From Tetrapyrgos nigripes (taxonomy: Eukaryota; Basidiomycota; Agaricomycetes; Agaricales; Campanellaceae), in assembly GCA_013368315.1 (NCBI GenBank), contig JAACJM010000012.1:186001-250000 (forward strand): a stretch of DNA of 64,000 nt, in the 5' to 3' direction. How positions within the stretch are numbered: the first letter of the stretch is position 1; each line of letters begins with the position of its first letter. Both the position numbers and the translations under genes were made by a program. The notes under the pieces are model-generated. The model did not search any database, was not told the origin of the DNA, and was given only the letters and a program-made list of their open reading frames with translations. Positions 11,686 to 23,013 of this stretch are shown here, one piece after another.

Positions 11686-13039
11686 ATGTCTACCAACTCC
11701 GTCCCTAACACAGCTTCCGCAGCCGTTCTTTTACGTTCTGATCCCGTCCCGGAATCCTCTGTGTCTGTCGTAGGACCCAATCTCGAGCAGCCATTGTCAT
11801 TACAGCAGTTTTTAAACAGCTACGAGCGGATTGGCTTCCAGGCCAACAGTTTGGGCAAGGCAATAGACATCGTCAATAGAATGGTATGTTTGTGTTACCC
11901 GTCCTTTTCGGGATATTCCTTGCTCATGTACATCAGCGCAGCTGGCGTCTCTCCGATGAACCTCTGGCTGAAGACGAAGACGAGGAATATCGATCACCAG
12001 AAGCTCGCGCTCAAATACGCTGCAATGTCTTTCTCGGATATACCTCCAATCTAATTTCTTCTGGGCTTCGTGAAGTTATTCTCTATCTCGTCAAACACAA
12101 GCATGTCTCTGCCATAGTCACCACTGCAGGTGGCATTGAAGAAGATTTTATCAAGTGTTTGGGTCATACCTACCTCGCAGATTTCAACCTGGATGGTGCC
12201 GATCTACGCAGACGAGGCATGAATCGTATAGGGAACCTCATTGTACCCAACGACAATTACTGCATGTTTGAAGATTGGCTAACTCCCATCCTCGATGCAA
12301 TGTTGGCGGAGCAAAAAGAGACTGGGCAGGTGTGGACTCCGAGCAGTTTCATACGAAGGTTGGGAAAAGAAATTGATAACGAGGAGTCCGTCTATTACTG
12401 GGCCTACAAAGTGAATAGAACGATTTTCCTACTTTTTCGACATATCTTAAGTGATGCTCTCAGAACGATGTTCCTGTATTTTGCCCTGCGTTGACCGACG
12501 GTTCGCTTGGGGACATGATCTACTTCCACTCCTTTAAAAATCCGGGACTTGTTGTAGACATCGTTCAAGATATCCGTAACCTGAACGAGTTATCCCGAAA
12601 ATCGCGAAAGGCAGGCATGATCATCTTGGGTGGAGGGGTATGCAAACATCAGATTGCGAAACGCTATGCTCATTGTAATCAACGTTCCCTAATATAGCCG
12701 GACAATGCTAACTGCCATACTCTTGACAGCGTAACGGTGCTGATTATTCAGTATACATTGTATGTCTTCGAACGCCTGACCATTCATAACGACATTCAAC
12801 ACTTTGACAGAATACCGGACAAGAATTTGATGGGTCAGATTCAGGTGCCAGGCCCGAAGAAGCTGTCTCGTGGGGTAAAATCCGTGCAGGAGCAGAATCC
12901 GTCAAAGTAGGTTCATTCGTACGAACCATTCCAGTCACTTTTTCATGGACTGACTCCTCTCCAGGTCTTTGCAGATGCTACACTGGTATTTCCGATGCTG
13001 GTCGCGGCGACATTCGCAAAAGACCATCAAACATTGTAG
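11686..13039 (+). CDS. DYS1: Deoxyhypusine synthase (apparent +1 frameshift near residue H288 region)
   Basis: Transfers an aminobutyl group from spermidine to eIF-5A lysine, the first step of hypusine formation. Start ATG at 11686 ([14 protein letters not shown]). Exon 1 ends at 11883 with IDIVNRM, and later exons give [28 protein letters not shown]-type [22 protein letters not shown] and [25 protein letters not shown]. The last of these contains the catalytic lysine of WGKIR. It ends at 13037-13039 after [17 protein letters not shown]. One problem: after [10 protein letters not shown] the frame shifts at AAA 12659-12661. Removing one A would read NAMLI and splice cleanly to [10 protein letters not shown], matching the family HHIANANLMRNGADY. 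As written, the exon cannot join the next in frame. Everything else is intact, so a sequencing error is likely. Confidence 0.9.
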
Positions 13040-13138
13040 AAGAGATACATTACATTAGAGGGTAGCAAGCAAGATACATGAAGCAATTGTACACAAAAAG
13101 CTACATATGTAGAGTAGAACACCGATTCGGTTTGTCAC

Positions 13139-14055
13139 TCATTCATCATCCTGCAACTCCTTCGACCAGAGGATAAGGTCGTCCCGCAAAAGTTGTAAAA
13201 TCTGCAATGAATCTCGAAGCTGAGCTGCTTCTGGATCTGCGTCGGGTGGGTGCATTGTCAGCACTGCATCGTCAAAAGCGTTCTTGGCCAAGTGACAGGC
13301 TCGAGTTGGGCTTTTCTGAACATCTGGAGCGGGATGTAGTGTAAGCAACTTTACCCCGTCGACGAAGAACAATGGCATACCATGATAGAAAACAGCAAAA
13401 TTCAGAGCGAGACCTAACCGTGTCGGATGAACAGGATCAAGGTTGTACAACGCTTCCTTGTACGCCTGTTTGTATGCACCAAGTGATTCTTCCGCATATT
13501 GATCGCGATTATCTTTATCTTGTGCAAATTCGGACATGTAGCGAAAGTAATCTCCTTTCCTTTTTGGTGTAAGAAGCCAGACTTTTAGGCAAAGTTGCAG
13601 GAAGAGAGTAATGAGGCACGCACATCTTGGAATAAAACACGCGTTCTTCGCCTTGCTTGGCGAAGGGAAGGAGCTGGTCATCCAGAAGGTGTATAATGTC
13701 CTTGCAGACATCGGAGAGTTCTTGCCCAATCCGATTCCTCTGTTTGCGTAAGAGGTGGAGCTGTTTCATCGTTGAAGAGGGACGAGCTGCCTGAACCTTC
13801 TCCAAGGTATCAACTATTCGCCAACTAGCCCGCAAGTTATTGGTCGAGTTCTTGTATGCGACGGACAAGAGATTCCGTTCATCCCCAGTGAGACGACCAC
13901 CAAAACGATCACAGATGAGTTTTATTTGTGAAATAACATCTATAATGGTCGTCAAGTTCAGTTGGCTCAGACCCTCAAACGTTGAACTCACCATCATAAC
14001 GTTCTGCTTCCCCAGCTAGTTCAGCGATGAATAAGATTTCAGCTCGAGTCTGCAT
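13139..14055 (-). CDS. Divergent 14-3-3 protein
   Basis: Phosphoserine/phosphothreonine-binding adaptor family. Start ATG at 14055 (MQTRAEILFIAELAGEAERYD). Splicing of four introns gives RYDDVISQIK, then the hallmark GDERNLLSVAYKN, RASWRIVDTLEK, VFYSKMKGDYFRYMSEF, RLGLALNFAVFYHDVQ, SPTRACHLAKNAFDDAV and LLRDDLILWSKELQDDE, with the stop at 13139. The family signature (RNLLSVAYKN) is exact. The N-terminal helix is atypical, and several loops differ from the canonical fungal BMH1-type protein: a long RFGGRLTG insertion, DADPEAAQLRDS in the loop before the last helix. It is therefore probably a second, diverged paralog. Whether another copy exists elsewhere cannot be seen. The convergent neighbour, deoxyhypusine synthase, ends 99 bp away. 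Confidence 0.88.
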
Positions 14056-14571
14056 CGTTGGACTTCTTCGAGTTGTTGATATCTGGCCAACGTTTCGCTG
14101 CCGTTATTCAGTTGGGTCTGACTGAACGAGGGGGTGGGGAACAAGGGCTGTCAGAAGAAAGTGGAGGTTGAAAGGCACAACAGCAGTCATCCATCCCTTT
14201 TCAATGTTTTCGGCCCAATGTGCGTGCGGCATGCGAGAAGCAAGCTGTAACATGGATCTTGAGGTAAGTTTCTAAATGGAGTTCATTTTCCAGCTCTTTC
14301 CGGGTCGTTGAAAGGGCTACAGCAGGGTACAGGGCAAGCATTACAACGATCATGAAAGACCTTGTCCCAGTGCACCTTTGTAGATTGTAACACAATGACA
14401 AACTTCAGATCCGTAAGGTTCCTGTAAATAATTTTCTCAAATTTCAAGAGGGCATTCGTGTCTCTAATGTACATGTATGACGAGACCCCAAGTTCCCTAA
14501 CAATCTCCAAGCAAATACCACATGTAGCCAAAAATAACAGAAAGCTTGATAGTGACAAGGAAATAGTGACT
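14056..14571. other. Gene-free spacer between aminotransferase 3' end and 14-3-3 start
   Basis: 516 bp with no ORF that aligns to a known family and no obvious splice-joined frame. It presumably holds the 14-3-3 promoter and the aminotransferase 3' UTR. No repeat was noticed. Confidence 0.4.
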
Positions 14572-16767
14572 TTAAACTCTTGACGAGAAGAATTTCCGGA
14601 CGACAGTCCCAAAAATCGAGACAGCTTTGTGCAATTCGTCATTCTGACAGGACAATATCAGCTGTCATTGCAACCACCAGAAATCTTGAATAACCTACAT
14701 CGTTGAAACTAAAACTGACACGGAAGTGCCCAGTGCCATCGGTCTCATCTGTCACTGGAGTGGCCGCAAACATTTGCCCTGAAAGTGTCTCAGAAGGACA
14801 CTTGCAGCATATGGGAAAAAGGTATTACCTGGCCCAAACAGAATCCCGGCCTCTACCAGCGCAATCCAGAGCTTCATCTCCAATTTCTTGTAACCCAGTT
14901 CCGCAAAAGATGGATGATCATCAAAATGCATTTCGAGCTGTAGACCATCAGCCAAGAAATTCATCTTGACGAATTGAAACGTACCCAGACAAACATCCCA
15001 GCAGTTGGTGGTACCAGCGAGAAGATACGCGAGTACAAGGTGTCCTTTTCCTTGAAGTCCACGAAGATTCCTTTGGGAGGTTTCAACGACGCCTCATACA
15101 TAATAGTACCAGCGCGGTATCCATGCGTGCCAACAACAGGTCTCAAATGGAATTCGTCAGCTAGACAATCGACAAGGTAATCCCGTCTTTGCTTATATTC
15201 AGCGCGGAGCCCTGTTAATTGTCGGGTTCAGTGGCCATGTTCGAGAGAAACAAGTCCTTGCTTACCTTTAAGCCATCTGATATAGCCATCATATTTCCAC
15301 TCCAGGAGCGCAGAAGTGACTAGAGCCTACGCGAGGCGAAGTCAGCGTCTACAAGGAATATTTGTGGAGGAGACTAACCTGACCGAAGCCGCAAGGCGCT
15401 TGTGTAGATGTCTCTGCCGCTCTTTCTAGTCGCTCTAAATGAAATTCATCAGCAAGGGATAATGTAAAAGGAAAACAAAAAAAAAAAACCTGCAAACATG
15501 GGATTACACGTGAACCATCCTAAACGCGATCCAGGCGCAATGGTCTTCGAAAAAGTGTCGAGACGAATGACTCGACCTTGGTAATCGACTCTAAACAGTA
15601 TGATAAGAAAATCCCATAAAGCGTAAAAAGTTAGACGACTGACTTCAAATAGCTGGGAGCTAAACCAGCAATGAAGACATCATCACTAGCACTTGAAAGA
15701 TCTTTCTCCTGATCGCGTTCGGATTTCAGAACATACGGTCCGACTTGCAGGAAATAGTATGGATCATCTTCGACGATGATGATATCATATTCCACACAGA
15801 TTTCGTAGATCTCCTTCTTTCTCTCTTCAAGCATCGTTGCTCCGGTTGGGTTCTGGCCGACTTTCAAGTATAAATGAGATGAGGCATGATTTTTTGGAAA
15901 AAATTGCATACCTGGGACAGTGTACAACACACGAGGCCTGAGCATACCTCTTGTCTGATCATCCCACTCTTCCAATATCCTTCGAAGATCGTCGCTTCGC
16001 ATACCCTGAGAATCCATCTTGACGGGAACAGGAGTGACACTAAAAGGGATAGCACTAGCCATAGCAGAAGGGTACGTCCATTCTGAGCATAGCAGGCCTT
16101 CACCAGGATTGAAAAGAGTGAGCACAACTTTGCCCCAGCCTATTTGTTTTGTCAGAAATAATGTTGAATATTGAATATTGTCAAGTACCATCAGTGTTGC
16201 CCGTGTGGACCAGCGTAGTCCAATTTCCGTAAGCAGGCTGATATACTTTTCGAACAAACTCGTTCAAAATGTCTTGAAGTTGTGGAAGTCCCTTCGCCAA
16301 ACCTGGAAACAAATGAGAAGCGTCCACTTGGATTAAGGACATAGTTGATTGAACGTACCATACTGTAGAGAGCTAGCCAGGTTGATATCTTCCGGTTGCT
16401 TAGGGTATTTCCCAATGGTGACAGTTGTCGTCCTCTCCTTTGACCTCGAGCCTGAGAACCAGTTCCAGAACCAGGAAGACGATGACTCGGGTGAAGTCTT
16501 GAGAGAAAAGGAATCGTAAGCTAGCACCTCGCCAGAGACGGATGCGAATGGGAAATATGCGGGAGATGGGAGACCTAGAATCAATGTATGTTTTAACAGA
16601 GGACATTGAGAGACGGTATCGCGGTTTGTACCTCCAGCCAGACTAATTAAGCCTGGTTTTCCCAAATACTTGGCCATGCCTTTCAAAGGGCTTTCCAGTC
16701 GAGCTCGTGCAATAGCGCTGAGATGATGAGAGAGGTCGATGGCATCTCCATGTTTCTCAGAAAACAT
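14572..16767 (-). CDS. Class I/II PLP aminotransferase (aromatic / 2-aminoadipate type, ARO8-like)
   Basis: Start ATG at 16767 ([20 protein letters not shown]). Exons join through [10 protein letters not shown] and [14 protein letters not shown], then a family-typical insert ([17 protein letters not shown]), [24 protein letters not shown] and [20 protein letters not shown]. These are followed by [12 protein letters not shown] (Asp/Tyr contacts to PLP), [19 protein letters not shown] (Schiff-base lysine in SK, near 15550), and [14 protein letters not shown] final exon runs to FFSSRV, with the stop at 14572-14574. The layout is that of fungal ARO8/KAT2-like enzymes acting on aromatic amino acids, kynurenine or 2-aminoadipate; the exact substrate cannot be read from sequence. 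The 5' half of the gene and its promoter are duplicated at 17937-19190. Confidence 0.92.
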
Positions 16768-17040
16768 AACGAGGAGATAGTCGAAGAGTTAGTCAGGACT
16801 CAGGGAAGAACTTGATAAGCCGGCCGTATTTATCATCGTGGTATGAATCGAGGTTATTAATGGTATCGTCCCTGGACCAGTCCTACCCACCAGTCCTAAG
16901 ACTGCCAAAAGAAAAATTTGGATCAACATCGTGCGGCATGGAAAAGCATAGCATGAGCAGACAAGAGACGAGACTGAGGTCGAACTGAGCGACGCGCAAG
17001 CCGCGACAATTTCAAACTCGTCTTATGTGAAAGAGATGAG

Positions 17041-17286
17041 TAATATCCTATACACCGTGGCACGGTGGCGTTGCTTCAGTGCCGAGAGATTGTATGTGTA
17101 GATTGTAGAGTGGTGTAATCTATCTATCTATTACACCGCGCCGGAAAGGGGTTCCGCACAAGTGCGGGTACTCTCCGTGGTCCCAACAAGGAACAGCGGG
17201 TACTCGGTAGCTGCCGTGGGGCAAGCCCCGGGTAGACCATCCACATTAGCATACCGGACGACGTAAAACTAATCTACAAAATGAAT
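17041..17286. other. Unassigned spacer between duplicated segments
   Basis: Sequence lying between the end of the duplicated aminotransferase promoter and the MITE. It contains a TATC run (about 17118-17130) and a GC-rich part with short self-complementary pieces (GCACAAGTGCGGG near 17156). No gene or recognised family. Confidence 0.4.
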
Positions 17287-17683
17287 CAAGGGGGAGGCGG
17301 ACCGCATATCCGGCACATAGGGTAGGGGGAGGGGGAGGGGTCAAGTCTGGCCAAAAATTTTTCTGACCGCACCTAAAATAAGCTATTTTGAGCTTGTTTT
17401 TCGGTAATTACAATTTCAAAAGACTCTCACCTTTTTTTGGCTATCTACATATTCTGCAAGAAGGTACAAATACGCAACAAATACTCACCACAAGTAGAGC
17501 CTGGACATCTTATCTCTTCTCTTTTTGGCAGTATCAGGTTAGGGTTAGGGCTTATAGTATCTTATCTATATGTCATGTGACTGTAGATATACTATATAAG
17601 GCAGGTTGAGGGGGGAGGTACTGCAGGTGGTGCTAAAATTTTTTTCGACCTCATGCAAATTTTTGAAACCCGCCTCCCCCTTG
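17287..17683. mobile_element. hAT-like MITE, 397 bp, with perfect 8-bp TSD
   Basis: Perfect 14-bp terminal inverted repeats: CAAGGGGGAGGCGG at 17287-17300 and its reverse complement at 17670-17683. The flanking octamer AAATGAAT occurs at 17279-17286 and again at 17684-17691, an exact 8-bp target-site duplication as made by hAT-family transposases. No transposase ORF is inside, so it is non-autonomous. The interior has G-rich runs (17321-17340), two TTAGGG units (17539-17550) and two related AAAATTTTT blocks near the ends. The perfect TSD suggests a fairly recent insertion. Assignment to hAT rests on TSD length only. Confidence 0.85.
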
Positions 17684-17691
17684 AAATGAAT

Positions 17692-18940
<1,249 letters not shown>

Positions 18941-19286
18941 GACGAGAAGGTAGTCGAAGAGATAGTCAGGGAAGAACTTGATAGGCCGGCCGAATCGACG
19001 AGGTTATATTAATGGTGTCGTAACATGGTAAAGAGTGGACCAGTCCTACTTACCAGTCCTAAGTAAGACTGCCAAACGAAACATTTGGATCAGCATCGCG
19101 CGACGGCATGGTAAAAGCATATAGCATGAGCAGACAAGAGACTGAGAGATCCGCGACAATTTCAAACTCGTCTTACGTGAAAGAGATGAGTCATACCCTC
19201 AGAGATAAGATAAGATAAAGTGTCACGCTGTGCAGGGTTGCCAGCGTCCTTTGTTCTCCTTTGTTCCATCTCGTCACCACTGAGCA
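18941..19286. other. Duplicated promoter segment and ELL upstream region
   Basis: 18941-19190 is a diverged copy of the aminotransferase upstream region 16768-17040 (shared blocks such as GCATGAGCAGACAAGAGAC and CCGCGACAATTTCAAACTCG). The remaining ~95 bp lead into the ELL-like gene. The duplicated promoter thus now sits between a pseudogene and an unrelated gene and could influence ELL transcription. Confidence 0.6.
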
Positions 19287-21791
19287 ATGCCAGGGCCTCT
19301 TCCTGCTGCAGTTCACGCGTTGCATGGCCACTCACGACCAGGAGATGTTCAGCAGCCGAACAAGAAGCATTCCTACATAGTCCGCCTTTCCATGGAGGCC
19401 CTTTCCGCCCTGGACACCTACCCCAATCAACCTGAGATGGAATTCCAGTTTGGAGACAACCCGGTGCGTCGTTTGTCCATTTCCTTCCGTCTAGCCAATT
19501 AACCCTTTTTCAGGGTTTCTTCATTGGCGATTCCTTCTTTCCTGTTCATCAACAAAAAGAGGAAATCTGCCATGACTTGTACCTCAGGATGGCTACAGCA
19601 GCTAAACCCAACGTTCCTCTCAAACTCTACGCAAATGTTACAGGAAAGCTCACAGTCCCAGAACGTGAACTGGACAAAAGTCTTCAGGATAGAATCCGGA
19701 AAAGTACAGCGGACGCCGCTTCTCAGCGTTCCGCTGCAAAGACCAAGTTCATCGACAGTCCTGCAGACCTGCCCGCTGCCTCGACCGGCAAGAAGAAGAA
19801 GGAAGCTAGCATGTTCAGAAAGCCTGTAAATCCCAAAATTCCCGATCCATCCAAGGCTTCTCGCCCCCTTCCTCTTCCCAGCAGTTTGCCTCCTCGTCCT
19901 CAACCTTCACTATCCTCCACCTCCCAATCTTCTCAGCGCCCATCTTCGGATCCTCATCTTCGAAACAGATTGGTTCATTTTCTTGCTGTAGGAGAACGTA
20001 CTTCCGACGAGACCATTAAAGCGGTGGCGGGCGCTGACGCTGGAGCTGATTTAAAAGGCAGTATATTCCAGCTGTTGGAAGAGGTCAGCAAGCGCTCCTA
20101 TGTTTACATTTCTGATCTTGCTCAAGCTATTGTGACAGGTTGCAGAACAGCTTCCTCAAAATGGCTCTAAGAGAATGTGGCGGCTGAAACCAAAGACGTG
20201 GATGGAGGTTCGCCCTTACGAATGGCCACGGCTCTCGGATGTAGACAGGACTCGCATGGCGCGTGAGGCGCGTATGGCACTGAAGGCTCTCAATATCCCG
20301 GAGACTGACCCTGCATGGGCCCATGTCAAGTACCGAGCTACTGGTCCGCCTGATGGCACCACTCGTACGGATTCGCCCATCCCACGACCTTCTCCTTTAA
20401 CCAATGAAGCTGCACCCGCTCCTGTGCCCAAAAAAGGTGTTTCTTCCAAAGATGCAAAGGAGAAGAAGGCGCGGGTCAAGAATGACACCAAGGAGATCAT
20501 GATGAAGGACGAGAGCAAGCCAAGGGTGTCTGAGAAGGTTGTTCCTCCAGAGAAGGTTAACAGAAGTAACTCGAATTCCTCCTCCGTTTCCTCCAGTAAT
20601 GCGGCTTCTGTGAGCGGGGATTCACGGCTGTCTCCAACCGTCACCACGGCTAGGAAACCGGGTTCTGGTTACAAACTCACCAAGTCGACTGACGTCAGTC
20701 GATCTAGGTCTCCAATGCCCCAGGCTGCTAGCAGCTCCAAGGATGATGTCAGAAAGAAGGATGCAGGTCGCCGGACAGACGGCAAAGCTACTCCGAATCT
20801 TGCACACCGCCAGGCTGCTAGAGATGTTGAGGTGAAGATGAGGGATGATACTCGACGATCAGGAGAAGTGAAAGGAAGAAGGGATGTTGCAGGCGAGACT
20901 TACGCCACTCAAAGTCATCGGGTGAAACAACTGAAGGAAGAGGACAAACTGGAACCACGTAGGAAAGAGAAGGCGGTGGAGAAACCGAGAGCACAGGACA
21001 CGAACCACAGGCTTGACGCCTCGTTGAAGCGAAAGAAGGATGCCCATGAAGACGACGATTATCAAGAATCCAGCAATAGAACTTCAGGGCAAAAGAAAAG
21101 GAAAACGCTGGATGAACGTGACCGGGCATCCCTCGCGAGTTCGTCCTCCAGGGATCGACCGCTTCATAAGCCATCTGCCGTCGACAACTCGCGAGTTTCC
21201 AACATTGAAGTCGTGGCAGCCCGGAAGCCGCCGAAAGAATTATCCCCGCTACCTGCAGCTCCCCTCCCAAAGATCAAGAAAGGCCCTTCACCTGTGCCAC
21301 CTATTCCAATTGCCAGCTCGGTTTCCTCGTCTTCCACGTCCTCCAGGAACAGCAATGCTAAAGCGTCGGGAAAATCACGCCGAAGATCCCCTATATATAC
21401 TTCTTCGGAAGATGAGGGAGAAATTACCAGCTCCAATTCGCGTTCCACTCCCCTATCGCGTCCTACCCCCAATGTCACTGTTAACGATCGGCATTCCCAT
21501 TCCCGTAATGGCGCTCTACCGGAAGATCTTCCTCGAGACTCTGCTAGTTTGCGAGCGAGATATACGGAGGAATATGTGGAGTACCTGAAGCCATTCCAAA
21601 TGGCTTTGGACCAGAAGAGTAAAATTCAACGTCTGCTGAAAAACTTCCCAGATGGCAGTGACGGGTCAGTGACTGATGACAGCGGATTAGAGCTGATGGA
21701 TGCTGAATCCCTCTCGAGGATTGTCGGTGAAAGTAAGAAGCATTGGCAAGAGTTGCAGAACATCCAAAAGGCCTACGAAAATCTCGGGTAG
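19287..21791 (+). CDS. ELL-like RNA polymerase II elongation factor
   Basis: Three exons, 19287-19463, 19514-20083 and 20139-21791, close to 799 codons. The N-terminus (KHSYIVRLSMEALSALD, then FFIGDSFFPV) fits the fungal ELL N-terminal domain. The winged-helix segment RNRLVHFLAVGERTSDE ... IFQLLEEVAEQLPQNGSKRM ... EVRPYEWPRLSDVDR parallels the RDRVLHLLA ... WPGY motif of ELL proteins. A long Ser/Lys/Arg-rich disordered middle follows. The C-terminus (RYTEEYVEYLKPFQMALD through KKHWQELQNIQKAYENLG) resembles the occludin/ELL helical domain. ELL suppresses Pol II pausing, in fission yeast together with an EAF partner. The ATG at 19287 is chosen because it leads straight into the conserved domain; nothing upstream in frame is needed. 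Confidence 0.82.
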
Positions 21792-21950
21792 ACGGATGTT
21801 GGGTATACTTGTATGACATGATGGCTCAGGCGGCGTGTACATTAGCCTGTTATAATCCTGTATTTCTATCTTTCACGAGCTCAGCTCTGAGCTTCAGAGC
21901 TCAGACTCCGATAATTCGAAAACTGACGCCATCACGTGCTTCACTAACCT

Positions 21951-22840
21951 ATGCCTCCTCACTATCACGTCGAAGGACAGACAGTTCCTCTGGCGAGCTA
22001 CGACATTGCGCTCGTTTCGCTCGCTGCTCTCCTCACCTTCCTTACTATCTGTGGAATCGTTCGCTCTCTTATCCTCAATACTATATCGCCTACTACGCCG
22101 CCTGCCAATTCCACTGGACCTGTTCCCGAGACAATCCACGATAACAATACCACATCAATCCAACAACGCTGTCCGGACACCCCTGTGTCTCCCGTTGTCC
22201 GATTCAACACTAGTGATGCCCGTGAGCCCAGTCTCGAAGACAATAGAACAACATCAGATATGGCGTCGCTCACTAATACTACGACCGGCACCTCTGATTC
22301 ACAGAGCCTTTGTTCGACAACCCCTGGTACTCAGGCAACGTCGATGACCTCCATCACAGCTTCTATCGCGGTTGTTGCCGATGAGGATGGAGAAGAAGAA
22401 GACGACGACGGATCAGAAGAGGACTTCCATTATGAGCTCAAACGTGCCCAGACACAGAGCATGGAAGTAAAGAAGGGCATTTTGGTGTCTTGGAGCACAT
22501 TTCCGTCTGATGCCTTTTGCGAGAAGGATTCCCTGGTTCCAGGTCTGCCCAGCGTTGTCATTTCGGAGTTGGTCTCGTCATGCAAAGATTCTGCAACATC
22601 TCTATTCAATGCGATCCTGCGTTTCTACATCCGCCCAAGATGGGAGTTGCTTTCATCGCCTACTCAAGCTGTAACAGTTTACAATCGACCACGACTAATG
22701 GTTCAGTCGACCTCGTTGACGAATTTCCCTTGCCACCTAACGACACCCTCGCACAACTTCCTATCCCTATCATTACCGCATCCGAACCGACTAGCACCCT
22801 CGAGCAGGTCATCACCATGTACGAGGGCGACGGAGCATAG
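21951..22840 (+). CDS. Small single-pass membrane protein, unknown function
   Basis: Two exons, 21951-22571 and 22640-22840, give 273 codons. A hydrophobic segment at about residues 15-42 (IALVSLAALLTFLTICGIV) is the only membrane span. It is followed by a Ser/Thr/Pro-rich part, an acidic run (DEDGEEEDDDGSEED), and a short conserved-looking end (GVAFIAYSSCNSL, EFPLPPNDTL, ITMYEGDGA). The intron is inferred: without it the first frame runs on into low-quality sequence, and with it both halves are in phase. I do not recognise a family. It may be a lineage-specific basidiomycete protein. Confidence 0.6.
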
Positions 22841-23013
22841 AGCAGTGAAGGACATTTATTATTCTGTATTTTACTAGATAGATTGGATCTGTAATTCTAG
22901 ACTCAAGATGTAGACCGTCACTAGACAATGGAACAAAGCCGCGACTCGGCTAATTATACTGCTATTGTTCTCGCTGATCCTCTTATTATGCTCCAAAGAA
23001 TAACATTCAGAAG

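Noticed and set aside
20216..20647. 143-codon minus-strand ORF inside ELL
   Set aside because: Composition mirrors the Ser/Lys-rich coding frame on the plus strand; a shadow frame without domain features.
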